Source: Nectonema munidae | Lineage: Eukaryota > Nematomorpha > Nectonematoida > Nectonematidae | Reading direction: 5' to 3' | Assembly (NCBI GenBank): GCA_030549495.1 | Contig: JAUIRK010000884.1 | Location: 434,001-498,000, forward strand | Length of the DNA stretch: 64,000 nt | Shown: piece by piece, positions 10,960-22,341 of the stretch | How the letters are laid out: every line of letters begins with the position of its first letter | Position numbering within the stretch: the first letter of the stretch is position 1 | The notes under the pieces: generated by a model | The model's input: only the letters and a program-made list of their open reading frames with translations | Told to the model about the DNA's origin: nothing | The model's database searches: none | Program-made: the position numbers and the translations under genes

Positions 10960-13900
10960 ATTTTCAATGAAAAGTAAACACTTGAAAAATGAAAAGTCTT
11001 CTGAAGATTGGACGTGTAATGTTTGTACAATGAAAGTAGAAAAAAGATTATGTGTAGTTCTTGTTTTGAATGGTATTGCTATTCTTGTCAAGATATAAGT
11101 GCAGAGTTTTGTAATATTCTTAAAACTTGAGAGAGTAAAGGTTTGCATTGGTATTGTAAAAAATGTGTTATTCAAGACGTGAAACCAATGAAAACAATCC
11201 TTAAAGAGTTTAAAAACTAAACTTGTGATAAATTTTCTAAAGTTAAGGAATCAATCTTTAAATTTGAAGAAAAACTTGATAATATAGAAGCTTCTCAAAA
11301 AAATTTGAGTAATTGTTATGAGAGATCAACTATCAAGTTGGATTTGAAGCTCGCTGATCTTGAAAAAACAAGTTCTAACATTAATCAGAAGTCTGAAAAA
11401 TTGGTTGAATCTTGCAGTGTTTCTGGTAAGTCTAATTACACACAGAGTAATCTCAATACAATAATCAATGAAGCTTTTTTCAATCAACGTAATCTCGCAG
11501 CTGATAAAGAAAAGACGTTCATTCAATCAGGTTATTCATGGAGTGAAGGAGTTCAATGAAAAAACTCAAACTAGAATTGATGATACGGGTATATAAAAGA
11601 GTTATTTGACGAGCATCTCAAGTTAGAAGATATAAAGATTAAGGAAATAAGAAGATTTGGTAAAATCTCTGAGCTAAAAGTTGATTCCAAAAGGCCCTTA
11701 CGAATAGTATATCAAAGTATAGAGAGTAAAAATAAAGTCAGTGCCCTATCTCTTCTTAAAAGTGCTCCTTCTGACTATAAAAGGATTTTTGTTTGAATCC
11801 TGAAGAAAGAGACAAGTTAAAAAAACTTCGTAAACTGGCGAAAAGCAAAAATGAGGGAAATTGATCTGATGAAGGTATACTTGATGTTAATAAATCTGTT
11901 TACTATGTAGTCAGAGGTGATCCTGTTGTTGCGATGAGTATAAAAAAGACGTTTTTTCCAAAACAAGTTTAGTGTATCTGGTGAACCTCCAGTTTACATT
12001 GATACATCCAAAACCAGTTCTCTGAAAGTTCTTTACACAAATGCGAACCAACTATTCAAGAAATTGGGGGAGCTTAATTTAATGATTCATTTGCACTCTT
12101 ATGATGTAATATTTATCACTGAGTTTTTGCCGAAAAAGTCTTCTATGAATAGGTTTACCATAAATAGTTATATCATTGAAGGGTATTCTTTGTTTCATAA
12201 TTTAAGTTTGGATGATGATGGTAATTTATGTTTCAGATGATAAAAACTTAGTGTATTTGAGTTGTATATATAGAAGCCCTTCTTCAGACATTCATGAAAG
12301 CAAAATGGAAATAATTAATGAAATGTCTAATATTGTGAGAAACGTTGGAAATACTAATTTTATAGTGATGGGTGATTTTAATTATCCAAATAGTGATTGG
12401 AATACATGTAGTGTAGAACATGATAACTCTGAACAGATTTTTGTAAACTTTTTGATTCAACTAATAGAGAGACTTCTCTAAGCGGTAAGGAAGCTTACTT
12501 GATTTATTAATTACAAACGATGAAAACTTTGTTTTATGATCTAGAAATACTACCAAATTTCTATAAGAATGATCACTACTGCATAAGCTACTACATAAAT
12601 ATTAAAAATGCGAGAAAGAAGAAAGTTGTGATGTATAAGTACCAAGCAGCCAATTATTCATTAAGGAAACAATTTAGTTAAAATTAATTGGGGTGAACTA
12701 GCAGGCGCAAGTTTGGAGAGTTTTTACTCTAAATTAAAAGAAGTTATCAAAGAACAAATAACTACTCATGTTCCGTTATCCCATTCTAAGACTCACTTTA
12801 AAACGTATATGAACCATAAATCTATTTTGTTGTTTAAAAATAAGTTTGGTAAAATAAGTTATAATAAGGAAGAAGGCATGAAAATATCTAATCAGATAAG
12901 GAAACTCACCCGAGAACTTAGAATTAAGTATGAGCGTGATATTTTAAAAAATTATAGAAGTAAACCCAAAATTACCTGGAGTTATATTAATAAAAAAGAA
13001 AGAGACCACTGGACCTTCAAACAATAGCTGATGAACATGGCGGCAATATTATAGAAAAAGAATTTTTACCCGAAGCTTTCAACTTCGATTTACAAAGTAT
13101 AAATGAATCAATATTAAAACATTAGAAGCATTAATTATTTCAGAGAATGAAGTCTTTGATAAGCTTATCAAGTTAGACACATCAAAATCTATAGGACTTG
13201 ATGAAATTTTTCCGTTTTTTCTAAAAAAACTAGCTAATGTTGTGAAAGAACCCTTGACAATTTTGCTTAATAAATCTTTGGAAGGATCTACACGTATTGA
13301 TGATTGGAAAATAAGTAGCATAACTCCCGTTTTTAAAAAGGGTGATAGAAAACAATTATCCAACTACAGACCTATCTGTGTGAATTCAGTAGTGTTTAAA
13401 AATTTTAAATCCATTATTAAAGACAAAATTTTTTATCCTATAGTGAATAATAATCTCTTATCTCCCCATCAGCAGGGCTTTCTCCCGAAAAAGTCGACAA
13501 TATCCAAACTTATCAAATTTAAAAATGAGGTAACCTTAACAATGAATGAAAGTAAAACTATTAAAGTTCTTTACTTGGATTTCTAAAAAGCCATTGATAG
13601 GGTTCCTCATAATAGGCTTGTTCTAAAGTTAAAATTTTTCGGAATTGATGGCAAGCTTTTATCTTGGCTCAAAGATTATATTTTTAATAGAAAACACGTA
13701 GTCCGTTTGAATGGAATAACATCAAACAGTTGTCTAATTATCAGTGGAATGCCACAGGGTTCTGTGACAGGACCATTGTTTTTTTTACAATTTTCATCAA
13801 CGATGTTACTTTCGACTTGAGTTCATTTGTAAAAGTTTTTGCTGATGACATCAAGTTGTTTAACTACTCGGAAAAATTCAAATGCATCCTTACAGAACGA

Positions 13901-14183
13901 TTTATATTGTTTATATGAATGGTCTATAAAATGGGACTTGAGCTTCAACTTATCTAAGTACCTGCACGCATCTTCAAATTAGAAAACCAAATTCTGATAA
14001 ATTTTTTTAGGTGGTGTGATTTTATCTAAAGTTCATGAGCACAAAGACTTGGGGTTAATAATCGACTCGAAGCTAAATTTTAATCTCCATGTTTCAAAAG
14101 TTGTGAAAAAGGCATACTCAATGATACATATGTTGAAAAATACTTTCGTAATATCAAACAGTGAACTTGCTGTACTTTCCAAG

Positions 14184-14218
<35 letters not shown>

Positions 14219-15170
14219 AGCCCCTAGATTATACTATCTTTATATGAGTATAATCAATCAGTTCAAAACAAGGCATTGTTTAAACCCTGAGAGGGTATTA
14301 CCATAAAAGCAAATACTCTCAGGGAAAAGTGTAGAATTTTGTTACACTTTCGCAGCAGCAGCGATATACCAGTGTAATTTCAGCCAACGCGGAAAATCCA
14401 CCATGAGGTACTGCTGGCTTTTTGAAGGCTTCTACATATGGCTAGAAATAATACATATATATCTATAATAATAATATGATATATAATACATGTAAATGAG
14501 TTAGATCCAAGCTTCTGCTAAACGGTTTCCACACAAAGTAAGTCGGTTAACTATTTGGCATGGCTTTGACCATAAGTGAATGGGTTTGAGTGTCGTGAAA
14601 TGTGTGGGCAGTTAAATAAATGATGAGTGTTGTGTGGGTGTTGATTGCAAACTGGACAGAGTGGATTTGTATGTGTTTTTGGATTTATCTTGTGAAGGTA
14701 TTCACGGAGCAATGGTGACTTGTTTGCTCTAAGTTGAGCAAGTGTATGTCTTACCTTTTCAAATCCATGATAAGATCTATTCATGAATATGCAAATGTGA
14801 TTTATGGGGATAGCTCTGCGAGTAATGTCAAGAAAATTGAAAAAGTTCAAAAAACTTCACAAAAAGTTTATCTGCTATGGGAAATTTTCCTTATTCCGAA
14901 AGAATGAAAGTTTTGAACTTACCTTCGCTTTATTATAGAATAAATCTTTTATACTAGATAGGCTACGATGATTTTATTTTCGGACATATTTTTGATAATT
15001 AAGGTGTGGAAATGCTAATCAAATTTTATCGTGTAGTCTGAAAATTTTAGACAAACACATTAATTCACACTCTGCTGTGAGAGTTGATCTACTAAGGACT
15101 TGGTTTTGGCAAATAGCGTGTTAGAATGTATGAAAGTGACAACCGAATTGGTGATGCAGGTTTAAAAAAT
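10960..15170 (+). mobile_element. Degraded CR1-like LINE with PHD-like ORF1, endonuclease and reverse transcriptase
   Basis: Successive broken + frames follow the order of a CR1-type LINE. ORF1 (about 11.0-11.85 kb) starts with a cysteine/histidine zinc-finger pattern: WTCNVC, CSSCFEWYCYSC, then LHWYCKKC. This is PHD-like, a feature described for some CR1 elements. A coiled-coil-like stretch (ERSTIKLDLKLADLEKT) and an IRRFGK...RPLRIV segment follow. ORF2 starts near 11.98 kb: endonuclease VLYTNANQLFKK, LSCIYRSPSSD, IVMGDFNYP; then RT with ITPVFKKGDRKQLSNYRPIC, QQGFLPKKS, LYLDF-stop-KAIDRVPHNRL, GMPQGSVTGPLFF and KVFADDIKLF. The C-terminal part (HKDLGLIIDSKLNFN) breaks off at 14183 and resumes at 14769 (IRSIHEYANVIYGD). 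There are at least six frameshifts and several stops, so the copy is old and inactive. Confidence 0.85.
14184..14768 (-). mobile_element. 5'-truncated LINE fragment nested in the CR1-like LINE
   Basis: The RT C-terminus of the host LINE is interrupted here; ...LSKL before 14183 and IRSIHEYANV after 14769 are continuous in related proteins. The insert reads on the minus strand. It encodes the C-terminal end of another LINE (TLAQLRANKSPLLREYLHK, then the zinc-knuckle-like CPVCNQHPHNTHHLFNCPHI) and ends at 14184-14218 in a (CAA)n tail, visible as (TTG)n on the + strand. It is therefore an ordinary 5'-truncated retroposition that happened after the host LINE inserted. Confidence 0.8.
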
Positions 15171-15664
15171 GTTCTCACAATCGTTCTTTATAGTTCAAAT
15201 ATTATTTTTTTATATATTTTTTGTAATTATGCTTTCTTCCCTCCATGAAATATTTATTCGGAAACCTGAAAGTACGTTGGAATGAGACACAGCGATCAAC
15301 AGGAAAATGTAATGGTTCCTCGTGTAATAAATTGTAATAGGTGTTCTTTCAACGTAGTAGTCTCTTGAGGAACTACATGGTTTTAAGAAATATGTAACTT
15401 GTATGCACGGAAGATGCCCCTTTTTCCAATGAACTAGTGGATTGTGTAAAAATCCAGTATTGAGATTTTTAGAAAAACGTCCTGACCGTGAAGTAGAAGC
15501 TCATCTCTTGTGAATCAAAAACTTCAAACGTTTAGTTAATATTTCAATCATCAGTTCACAAACATGGATAAGAAATGAAAATTTTCAAACAGTTAGAGTT
15601 AACATTTAACAAAAAACAAAATTTTAAAAATATACATAGTTTTAATAAATGTATAGATAGGAAT
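15171..15664. other. Intronic stretch, no gene
   Basis: AT-rich DNA between the CR1-like LINE and the RTE LINE. No motif is recognised. It may contain the decayed 3' UTR of the preceding LINE. Confidence 0.35.
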
Positions 15665-17878
15665 TAGAGCAACAACAACTCAAATACTACGGAAAATTAT
15701 GTCCCAGTTGCTTAACCTCCGGGTAACTGGGGCAAATAGAGTCACGGGGAAGGAGTTTTTCTCAGAGATAAGTACAAGAAGACTTAAATTTTTGTCCCTT
15801 AGAAAGCCAATGAAAATACTCAGATTTGCGTCAGCAAATGTTGGTTCGCTTGTAGGTAGAAGTGGTGAATATGCTTGTAGAAAGAAAAGTAATTGTTGCA
15901 GGTCTTCAGGAAGTGAGATATAAGAAAGAAGGCACGCGGATGATTAGAGCAGGTGAGCACGGATACAAATTGTACGGGATTGGAAACAAAGTAGGACAAG
16001 GCGGAGGGTGTCTAATGGTTCATCAGGATTGGCTTGAAAAGATTGTCAGTGTTAGAAGAGTGCCAAGTAGAGTCATTATTATGGAGATGGCTGTTTACGA
16101 ATAAGTGGTGACATTTGTATCTGCCTACGCACCACCGGTTGATCTTAGTTTAGAAGAAAAAGTGGAGTTTTACGATTGTTTGACTGAAGTGATGATGAAG
16201 GTAAAGGGTAAGTGCGTTGTTCTTGGTGATTTCAATGGATATGTTGGTAGAGATGTTGAAGGTTTCGAAGACGTTCACGGAGGTTTTGGTTTTGCAAAAA
16301 GAAATAAAGAGGGAGAAATGCTGCTAGAGTTTGCGATAGTTTTGACCTCAAGATCGTCAATACCTGCTTCAAAAAAGAGAAGGAAAAATTGATAACTTTT
16401 GATTCGGGTGGGAAAGTAAGTGTAACAGATTATAAATTGGTTAGAAAAAGCGATAAAGTTAAGGACGTGAAAGTGATTGCTGGTGAAGAAGTGCTGACTC
16501 AACATAGACTGTTGTTAGTTGCGGACATGATTTTTAATCCGAAACGCACGATTAATAGGGAAAAGAGAGAGAGAGAGTGAAAACTTGGAAAGTGAAAGGG
16601 ACTCGTGCAAAGGAAAAGTTTGTTAGAGAAGCACAGCGTGTTCTGGAAGAGGCCAATTGCTGGGATGACAAGATGAAGGTTTTATCAAATGTTATGAAAA
16701 AAGTGTGCGGCGTCTCAAAATCTAGAGGAGAGAGAAAGAGTTGGTGGTGGAATGACCAGGATGTTAAGAGTGCAGTTAAAAATAAGAAATCGAAATACAA
16801 AAATTTGCGTAAAGTAAAAACGGAGTTAGCTGGAAAGGATTATGTGGAGAGCAGGAAAGAGGCAAAAAGGTCATTAGGAGGGCAATGACTGGCGAAGTTA
16901 AAAAGGAATTAAAATAATTTGAAAATTTGAGACCAGAAGAAAGAATGAGAAAAGTCTTTAAAATGGCAAAACATAACACTAGAAATAAAAAAGATATTGC
17001 TGGCGTGCCTTGTATATCAGATAAAAATGGAAACAAACATTTTGATCTAGAAAACAGATTGAAAACATGGAAAGAGTACCGTGAAGAACTTTTCAATAAT
17101 GAAAATTCTTGGAAAATTTCTTCTAGTAACAATATTATCCAGGGTCCAGTAAGGCCAATAACAGCAGAGGAGATAAAGGCCACTATATTGAAGATGAAGC
17201 ATGGTAAGTCTGCTGGCTCAAGTGGTGTACCTATTAAGGTGATTGAGATGTGTCAATTGGAAAACGAGTTAGCAAAGATTGGAAATCGAATGATGAATGG
17301 AGAAAAATGGCAGAAAGTTAGAGAAAAAGCGTTTTAGTTCTGTTGTACAAGGGGAAAGGCGATGCAAAAGAGTGTAAGAATTGCAGAAGTGTGAAAATGC
17401 TGGAGCACGGTGTGAAGGTTTTAGAAAGAGTGTTTGAAGGTAGGATCAGAGCGAAAGTTGATATTGATGATCTGCAAATGGTGTTTACACCAGGAAAAGG
17501 CACTATAAACGCAAGTTTCATAATGAGGCAACTGATTGAGAAGTATTTGAGAGTTGGAAAAGAATTGTATATAGCGTTTGTCGATCTTGAGAAGGCTTTT
17601 GATTCAGTTACTAGGAATATTATACGTTGGGCATTAAGAAAGAAGGGTATACCTGAGTTTGAAGTGAACGCAGTAATGGAAATGAATCGAGATTCAAGAA
17701 CAGCAGTGCGTATCGAAGGTGAGCTTTCAGAGTGGTTTAAAATAAATGTTGGTGTTCATCAAGAGTCTGTAATAAGTCCTTTGTTGTTTATCATAGTGAT
17801 AGATGCTCTGAGCTCGGAAATCCCGAAATATAATCGTGAATTTTTGTATGCTGATGAAGCCAATTTTGAGGAAGTGTA
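15665..17878 (+). mobile_element. RTE-type LINE, 3'-truncated, endonuclease to RT palm
   Basis: Several + frames make up an RTE-clade protein. Apurinic-like endonuclease: LRFASANVGSL, ERKVIVAGLQEVRYK, GVTFVSAYAPP-like text and VLGDFNGYVGRD. Linker: KSWWWNDQDVKSAVKNKK. RT: NCRSVKMLEHGVKVLERVF, FVDLEKAFDSVTRNIIRWAL, KKGIPEFEV, GVHQESVISPLLFIIVID and FLYADEANF, where the usual YADD reads YADE. The element stops just after this motif, so the thumb and 3' UTR are missing. Loss of the 3' end is unusual for retroposition and points to a later deletion. There are about four frame breaks. It ends 56 bases before the acceptor of the exon at 17935. Confidence 0.85.
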
Positions 17879-17934
17879 GTAAAAATGAAATGATTCAAAT
17901 ATAAAATAATCAACATTTTTTTTTATTAAATTAG

Positions 17935-18098
17935 AAATGATAGCAAGTATGAAATTTTGCAAGAAAATGATTCTCGAAAAAGTGTCTTGGTGATCAAATG
18001 CGTCGACGAAAGTGATGAAGGCATTTACGTTTGTGCCAGCCAAAATTCAGCTGCAATCTCCACAAAATCCTTTTTTCTTACGCTCCCCAATAACAAAG
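17935..18098 (+). CDS. LRR-Ig receptor exon: second half of Ig domain
   Basis: The acceptor follows a T-rich tract (TTTTTTTTATTAAATTAG). The first base completes an arginine codon begun in the exon ending at 10108. The exon reads NDSKYEILQENDSRKSVLVI, then KCVDESDEGIYVCASQNSAA, then ISTKSFFLTLPNNK. DEGIYVCASQN is the I-set Ig signature, with the second disulfide cysteine (DxGxYxC). Two NDS sequons are possible glycosylation sites. It ends with one base of a codon at AAAG|GTAATT, which fits the two-base start of the exon at 27229 (G+AG = Glu). Upstream is an RTE fossil only 56 bases away, so the branch point must lie in what remains of that short interval or in LINE-derived sequence. Confidence 0.85.
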
Positions 18099-18956
18099 GT
18101 AATTTTTTCAAGATGTTTCAATCAGGTACGAAATTTAAATGCAAACCAGCTATGCAATTTTATTCTACCGCGTAGACATTACATCTGCCTAGTTCACGAT
18201 GTATACAGAGTGTCGCCAATATGTCTTTACGAAAGATGACATGCCCAAAAGCCTCGGAAATCAATAACAATGATTTTAACTACAAACTACATAAATTCCC
18301 AAACTGCATTTTAAATTTTAATATAAACTGCATTTTATTGTTGTTTTCTTTTGATTTTTAATCTGCAAATTATCAACTATTTTATCATCAACAAGAGATT
18401 TGGAGTTTTTGATTTAATAAACAGGATAACAAAAGACTGTTCAACCTTTTGGGATAATTTAGATCAAAGGTAGTAAAATTATATTGAAGTCACACATCGA
18501 TCGCTTGAAACTACAGATAAATTTAATAAAGAAGTGTGTCTTCCAAGTTAATAAAAGTTCGATTTTTCCCAACACCGGCAGCTTCTAAAATACATGTATT
18601 AATATTTAAATAAAAATAACAAAAAAATAAGTTTCTACCGCTATTAGGTGAAATTTCATCACACTACACTTCCTCACTGGACACTTCATCACACAAAAGT
18701 TCTTCACGCGGCTATCACAAATATGCTTCACCAGTTGATATTCCATATGTTTTAACTATAAAAGCTCATACTTGATAGAGAGTGATAATTGTGTTTACTA
18801 ATTTTATAAATGTTCCATATGTACTCTATATGTCTTTTTTCTTTAAGCTAGCCAATTTCTATTTCATTAGTTATAGCTTGTTTTCCCCATAACATATTCT
18901 TGGCTTTTGAATTTTCATTGTTTGATTTGAAAGAATTTTTTATCAATGTTAATTGA
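18099..18956. other. Intron 3, proximal part, no gene
   Basis: AT-rich DNA with no coding signal or recognised repeat. Confidence 0.4.
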
Positions 18957-20160
18957 ATGGAACACTTTTGTGAGTTCGGGAAAACTTCAAAGGGAAAAGA
19001 AACAGTAATATTTAAAATTTGGGAATATTATAAACAAAGAAAATCAAGATACTTCTATACATTGGTAATGCGCAGAGTATCAGAAAAAAGATGCAACACA
19101 TTTATCACAACTTTGGAAAATCGAGTAATTTCACTTCCCAAACCTGAGAGCATTCACATTTCTCAGATGGAGAAAGAATTAAAGCAAGAACAGCAGTGAA
19201 CAAAATGAAGAGCTGAATTATCCTAGTTGGAGCAACTCTTATTATGCTTGTCGGACAATATTGCAAAAGGGTAACAAATGAAACTCTCGTGAGATTGCTA
19301 AAAAACGAAGTCTTCAAGGAACTTTGCAACGTTCTCAAAAAAGTTTTGACGTTTATCCCATTTTACCAACTTCTTTAGATTTTAAAATTCCTAATAAATT
19401 TCGTGAAGTTTTATTGTACGATTCTGGTATTCATGACACAGAAAGATTTCTTCTATTTGGACACGATGAAATAGTAGCTGCTTTATCTCGTGCACATGTT
19501 TGGATTGCAGATGGAACATTTAAAGTTGTGCCATCATTGTTTTTTAAAGTATACACTTTACCCTTTAATTTTGGAGAAGGTTGAAATCCAGCAGGAAATG
19601 CCTTTTAGAAACACTTATAGAAGGATTCTAGGTAAATTGCTCGAAATCAATTTCTCGAACTATCAACTGCACGAAAGGCAGATTTCTCGAAGTTAACAAG
19701 AATAAAGCTGTATTATTTTATCTTATAGTAAATATTAGAACAATGTAGTTTTCTTTTTTTCAATCAATCTGCATTTCAAGCAATTGATAGTTCGAGATAT
19801 TATTTTACGAGCAATTGATTGGAGAATTTAAACATACTTCGAACACACATATATTCGAGGAAGATATAGAACAGCGAGAAGTCTACAAATGCAGTAGAAG
19901 GTTGGCACTGTCCTTTTCATTTTAATTTCAATGCATTCATCCGACAATATGCAAGATGGAGTATGTAAAGATATCTCCCCCTCAACGTTTAATTTAATGG
20001 AAGGAATCACTGGCGTACGTCCCCCAAATAAAAAAATATTAATCCATAAGCAAAAATTCCACGCAAATTCTGCATTATTGCGCGAATATTCTGCATGCAA
20101 ATCGTTTTTAGCAATAAAAAATGTCTTATTTCCACTGTTTCTGCTTTTAAAGAAGTAAAA
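18957..20160 (+). mobile_element. Decayed MULE transposon with FLYWCH zinc finger
   Basis: + strand frames show the order typical of animal MULEs with FLYWCH domains. First comes a FLYWCH-like finger (WEYYKQRKSRYFYT, RVSEKRCNTFITTL). Next is the MULE transposase core (DVYPILPTSLDFKIPN, HVWIADGTFKVVPSLFFKVY; the ADGTF aspartate is the usual first catalytic residue). After an interruption, NAVEGWHCPFHFNF near 19.89 kb matches the conserved NxxEGWHxxF block of the C-terminal part. The frame is broken several times and a 180-bp MITE sits inside it. I cannot identify terminal inverted repeats, so the borders are approximate. Confidence 0.7.
19635..19816. mobile_element. MITE-like foldback inserted in the MULE
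   Basis: Left arm AATTGCTCGAAATCAATTTC, then TCGAACTATCAACTGC (19635-19670). The right arm (19777-19816) is its imperfect inverted copy, ending CGAGCAATT, with GATAGTTCGAGAT inside. The element is about 182 bp with no coding potential. It separates the transposase core from its conserved C-terminal block, so it entered after the MULE. Confidence 0.65.
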
Positions 20161-20465
20161 ACGGATGAACATTTTTTGGTACATATGTTTTAAAATAGCT
20201 ATCTTTTTATTCATACTCGGTGAAGACTTATGGAAAAATTTAGTAATATATCTCATATTTGTTATCAAAGTACAATAAAAATATAATCATGTACTTACAA
20301 ATGATATTCACACACTTTATCTGGGAAGACTTTACTGAAAAAATTGTACAACACAGTTTATTTTGAATTATAAGCAAAAAATTTAGAATTTCATCGCTGT
20401 TAATCAAATAAATGAAGTGTTAGTACAGCATAATATATAATTATGCTCCAATTAAAACTATTTAA

Positions 20466-20596
20466 ATTACTCAAAAATAATAATCTAATTTTTTGTCTTT
20501 CCCCAGATGTCTCCTTATGGCAATAAATTGGTTAAATAATGATTAGGAGATGAGCCTTTTGTGTGAGGCCAAAAAATCAGATTATTTTTGAGTAAT
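20466..20596. mobile_element. Short hairpin MITE-like element
   Basis: ATTACTCAAAAATAATAATC at the left and its near-complement GATTATTTTTGAGTAAT at the right bound a 131-bp segment with no ORF. It has terminal inverted repeats of about 26 bp with two or three mismatches. No clear target duplication is seen. Confidence 0.6.
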
Positions 20597-20632
20597 CAAA
20601 ATAAGTTCAAAATTAATCATTAATATCTAGTT

Positions 20633-22341
20633 ATATGTCTTCCAGAATATACAGAATTGGCAAAGCAAAACAGAAAAAAGGAGAAGAGATAGGCAATGTG
20701 AATATTGTCAAGGATAAAAAAGATAATATGATCTTTGATGCAGAGACAATTAAGAATAGGTGGGCGGAATACTTTGAACAACTTTGAATATGGGAAATGA
20801 AAACGAGGAGTTTGTACAAGCTTTGAAAGTTAAAGGACCAGATAAGATAATAGATCAAGATGAAGTTATACTGCAAAACAGCAAAATGAAGAATTATAAA
20901 GTAGCTGGACTCAGTGAAATTAGCATCGATATGATTAAAGCAGGAGGAAATAAAACAGTAGGGTGGATGGTAGACCTATTAAAAGAATTTGGACTGAAGA
21001 AAAAATACCAGAAGACTGGAGGAAAAGCGTACTTCTACCAATCTGGAAGAAGAAAGGTTTAGAATGTGGTAACTACCGTGGAATAAAATTGCTGGAACAT
21101 GGACTGAAAATAATGGAAAGGATTTTAGACAAGCGTATTCGTTCAGTGATAAAGTTAGACCCAAAACAGTTTGGATTTATGCCTGGAAAGAGTGCAATAG
21201 ATGCCATTTTTATCATAAAACAACTTATAGAGAAGAAAATTGAAGGAAATTCAGTTGTTTTTTGTGGTTTTTTTGATCTAGAGAAAGCCTATGATACAAT
21301 TCCCAGAGAAGTGGTGTATTGGTGCGTGCGTAAAAAGGGAATTCCCGAAAAACTTGTGAGATTGGTGCAGGAAATGTACAAATGTTCTAGAACCGCTATT
21401 AGAACTCCTTAAGGAATCTCAAGAGAATTTGAGGTTAAAATTGGTTTACATCAAGGTTCAGCACTGAGTCCATTATTGTTTTCCTTAGTTGTTGATGAGC
21501 TATCAAATCATCTAAGAAAGTAATATCTCTGGGAACTTTTGTTTGCTAATGATCTAGCGATACTGACGGATAACGAAGTAGAGCTTGAGAAGAGAATAAT
21601 AAAATGGCAAGAGAGTTTGGAAACATTTGGGATGAAAATGAATGAGGAAAAGACAGAGATCATGGCATGTAGCAAAAATAACAGCATTGTGGTTCATGTA
21701 GAAGACAGACACCGAAAAAAGCAGAAGCAGGTGAAAAATTTCAAAAATTTAGGAACCCAGATTATGGAAAATGGAAGTTGTGAAAAAGACGTTCAAACAA
21801 GAGTAAATGCTAGTTGGTTAAAATGGAAAGAAGTAAACGCGATCATGTGCGATAGAAGAATGCCAATGAAACTAAAAGCAAGGATTTACACATCAATTGT
21901 CAGACCAGTTCTAACTTATCGGTGTGAATGTTGGAGTTTAAAGAAAAAGGAGCAGAGAAAATTAATAGCAACGGAGATGAAGATGTTTAGAAAAATGATT
22001 GGGGTCACGCTGATAGAGAAAAAAAAGAAATGAGGAAGTGAGAAGAAATACTGGAGTTGAAGTCAGCGTGATAGCTGTAGCAGAGCGGTGTGAGCTGCGG
22101 TGGTTTGGACATGTTTTAAACAAGACGATGTCGTGCGCCAAGTTATGGAGAAGAAGGTGAGTGGAAAAAGAAGTAGAGGGAGGCAGCGTAAAAGATGGAA
22201 GGACGGACTGATGGAGCAACTGAAGCAGCTTGGACTGACCGAAGAGGATGAGCAGGACAGGAAAAAATGGAGAGAGCTGATCTCAGCCACCGACCCCCAA
22301 CTTGGGGATAAGGTGTAGTCAAAGAAGAAGATATGTCTTCC
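20633..22341 (+). mobile_element. 5'-truncated RTE LINE with exact 11-bp target-site duplication
   Basis: The body (20644-22330) carries the RT and C-terminus of an RTE element: IPEDWRKSVLLPIWKKKG, NYRGIKLLEHGLKIMERIL, QFGFMPGKSAIDAIFIIKQL, FFDLEKAYDTIPREVVYWCV, GLHQGSALSPLLFSLVVDEL, LLFANDLAILTD (FAND for YADD), RPVLTYRCECWSLKKKEQRK, and the 3' end GRQRKRWKDG, SATDPQLGDKV-stop. A short AAGAAGAAG tail follows. The sequence ATATGTCTTCC occurs at 20633-20643 and again at 22331-22341, exactly flanking the body. There are three to four frameshifts or stops. It is inactive, but its ends are preserved. Confidence 0.9.

Noticed and set aside
16776-17183. Open frame of 135 codons on the minus strand
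   Set aside because: Antisense to the RTE LINE coding text, which has clear endonuclease and RT motifs on the + strand.
19828-20268. Open frame of 146 codons on the minus strand
   Set aside because: It overlaps the MULE C-terminal block (NAVEGWH) on the + strand and shows no domain of its own.
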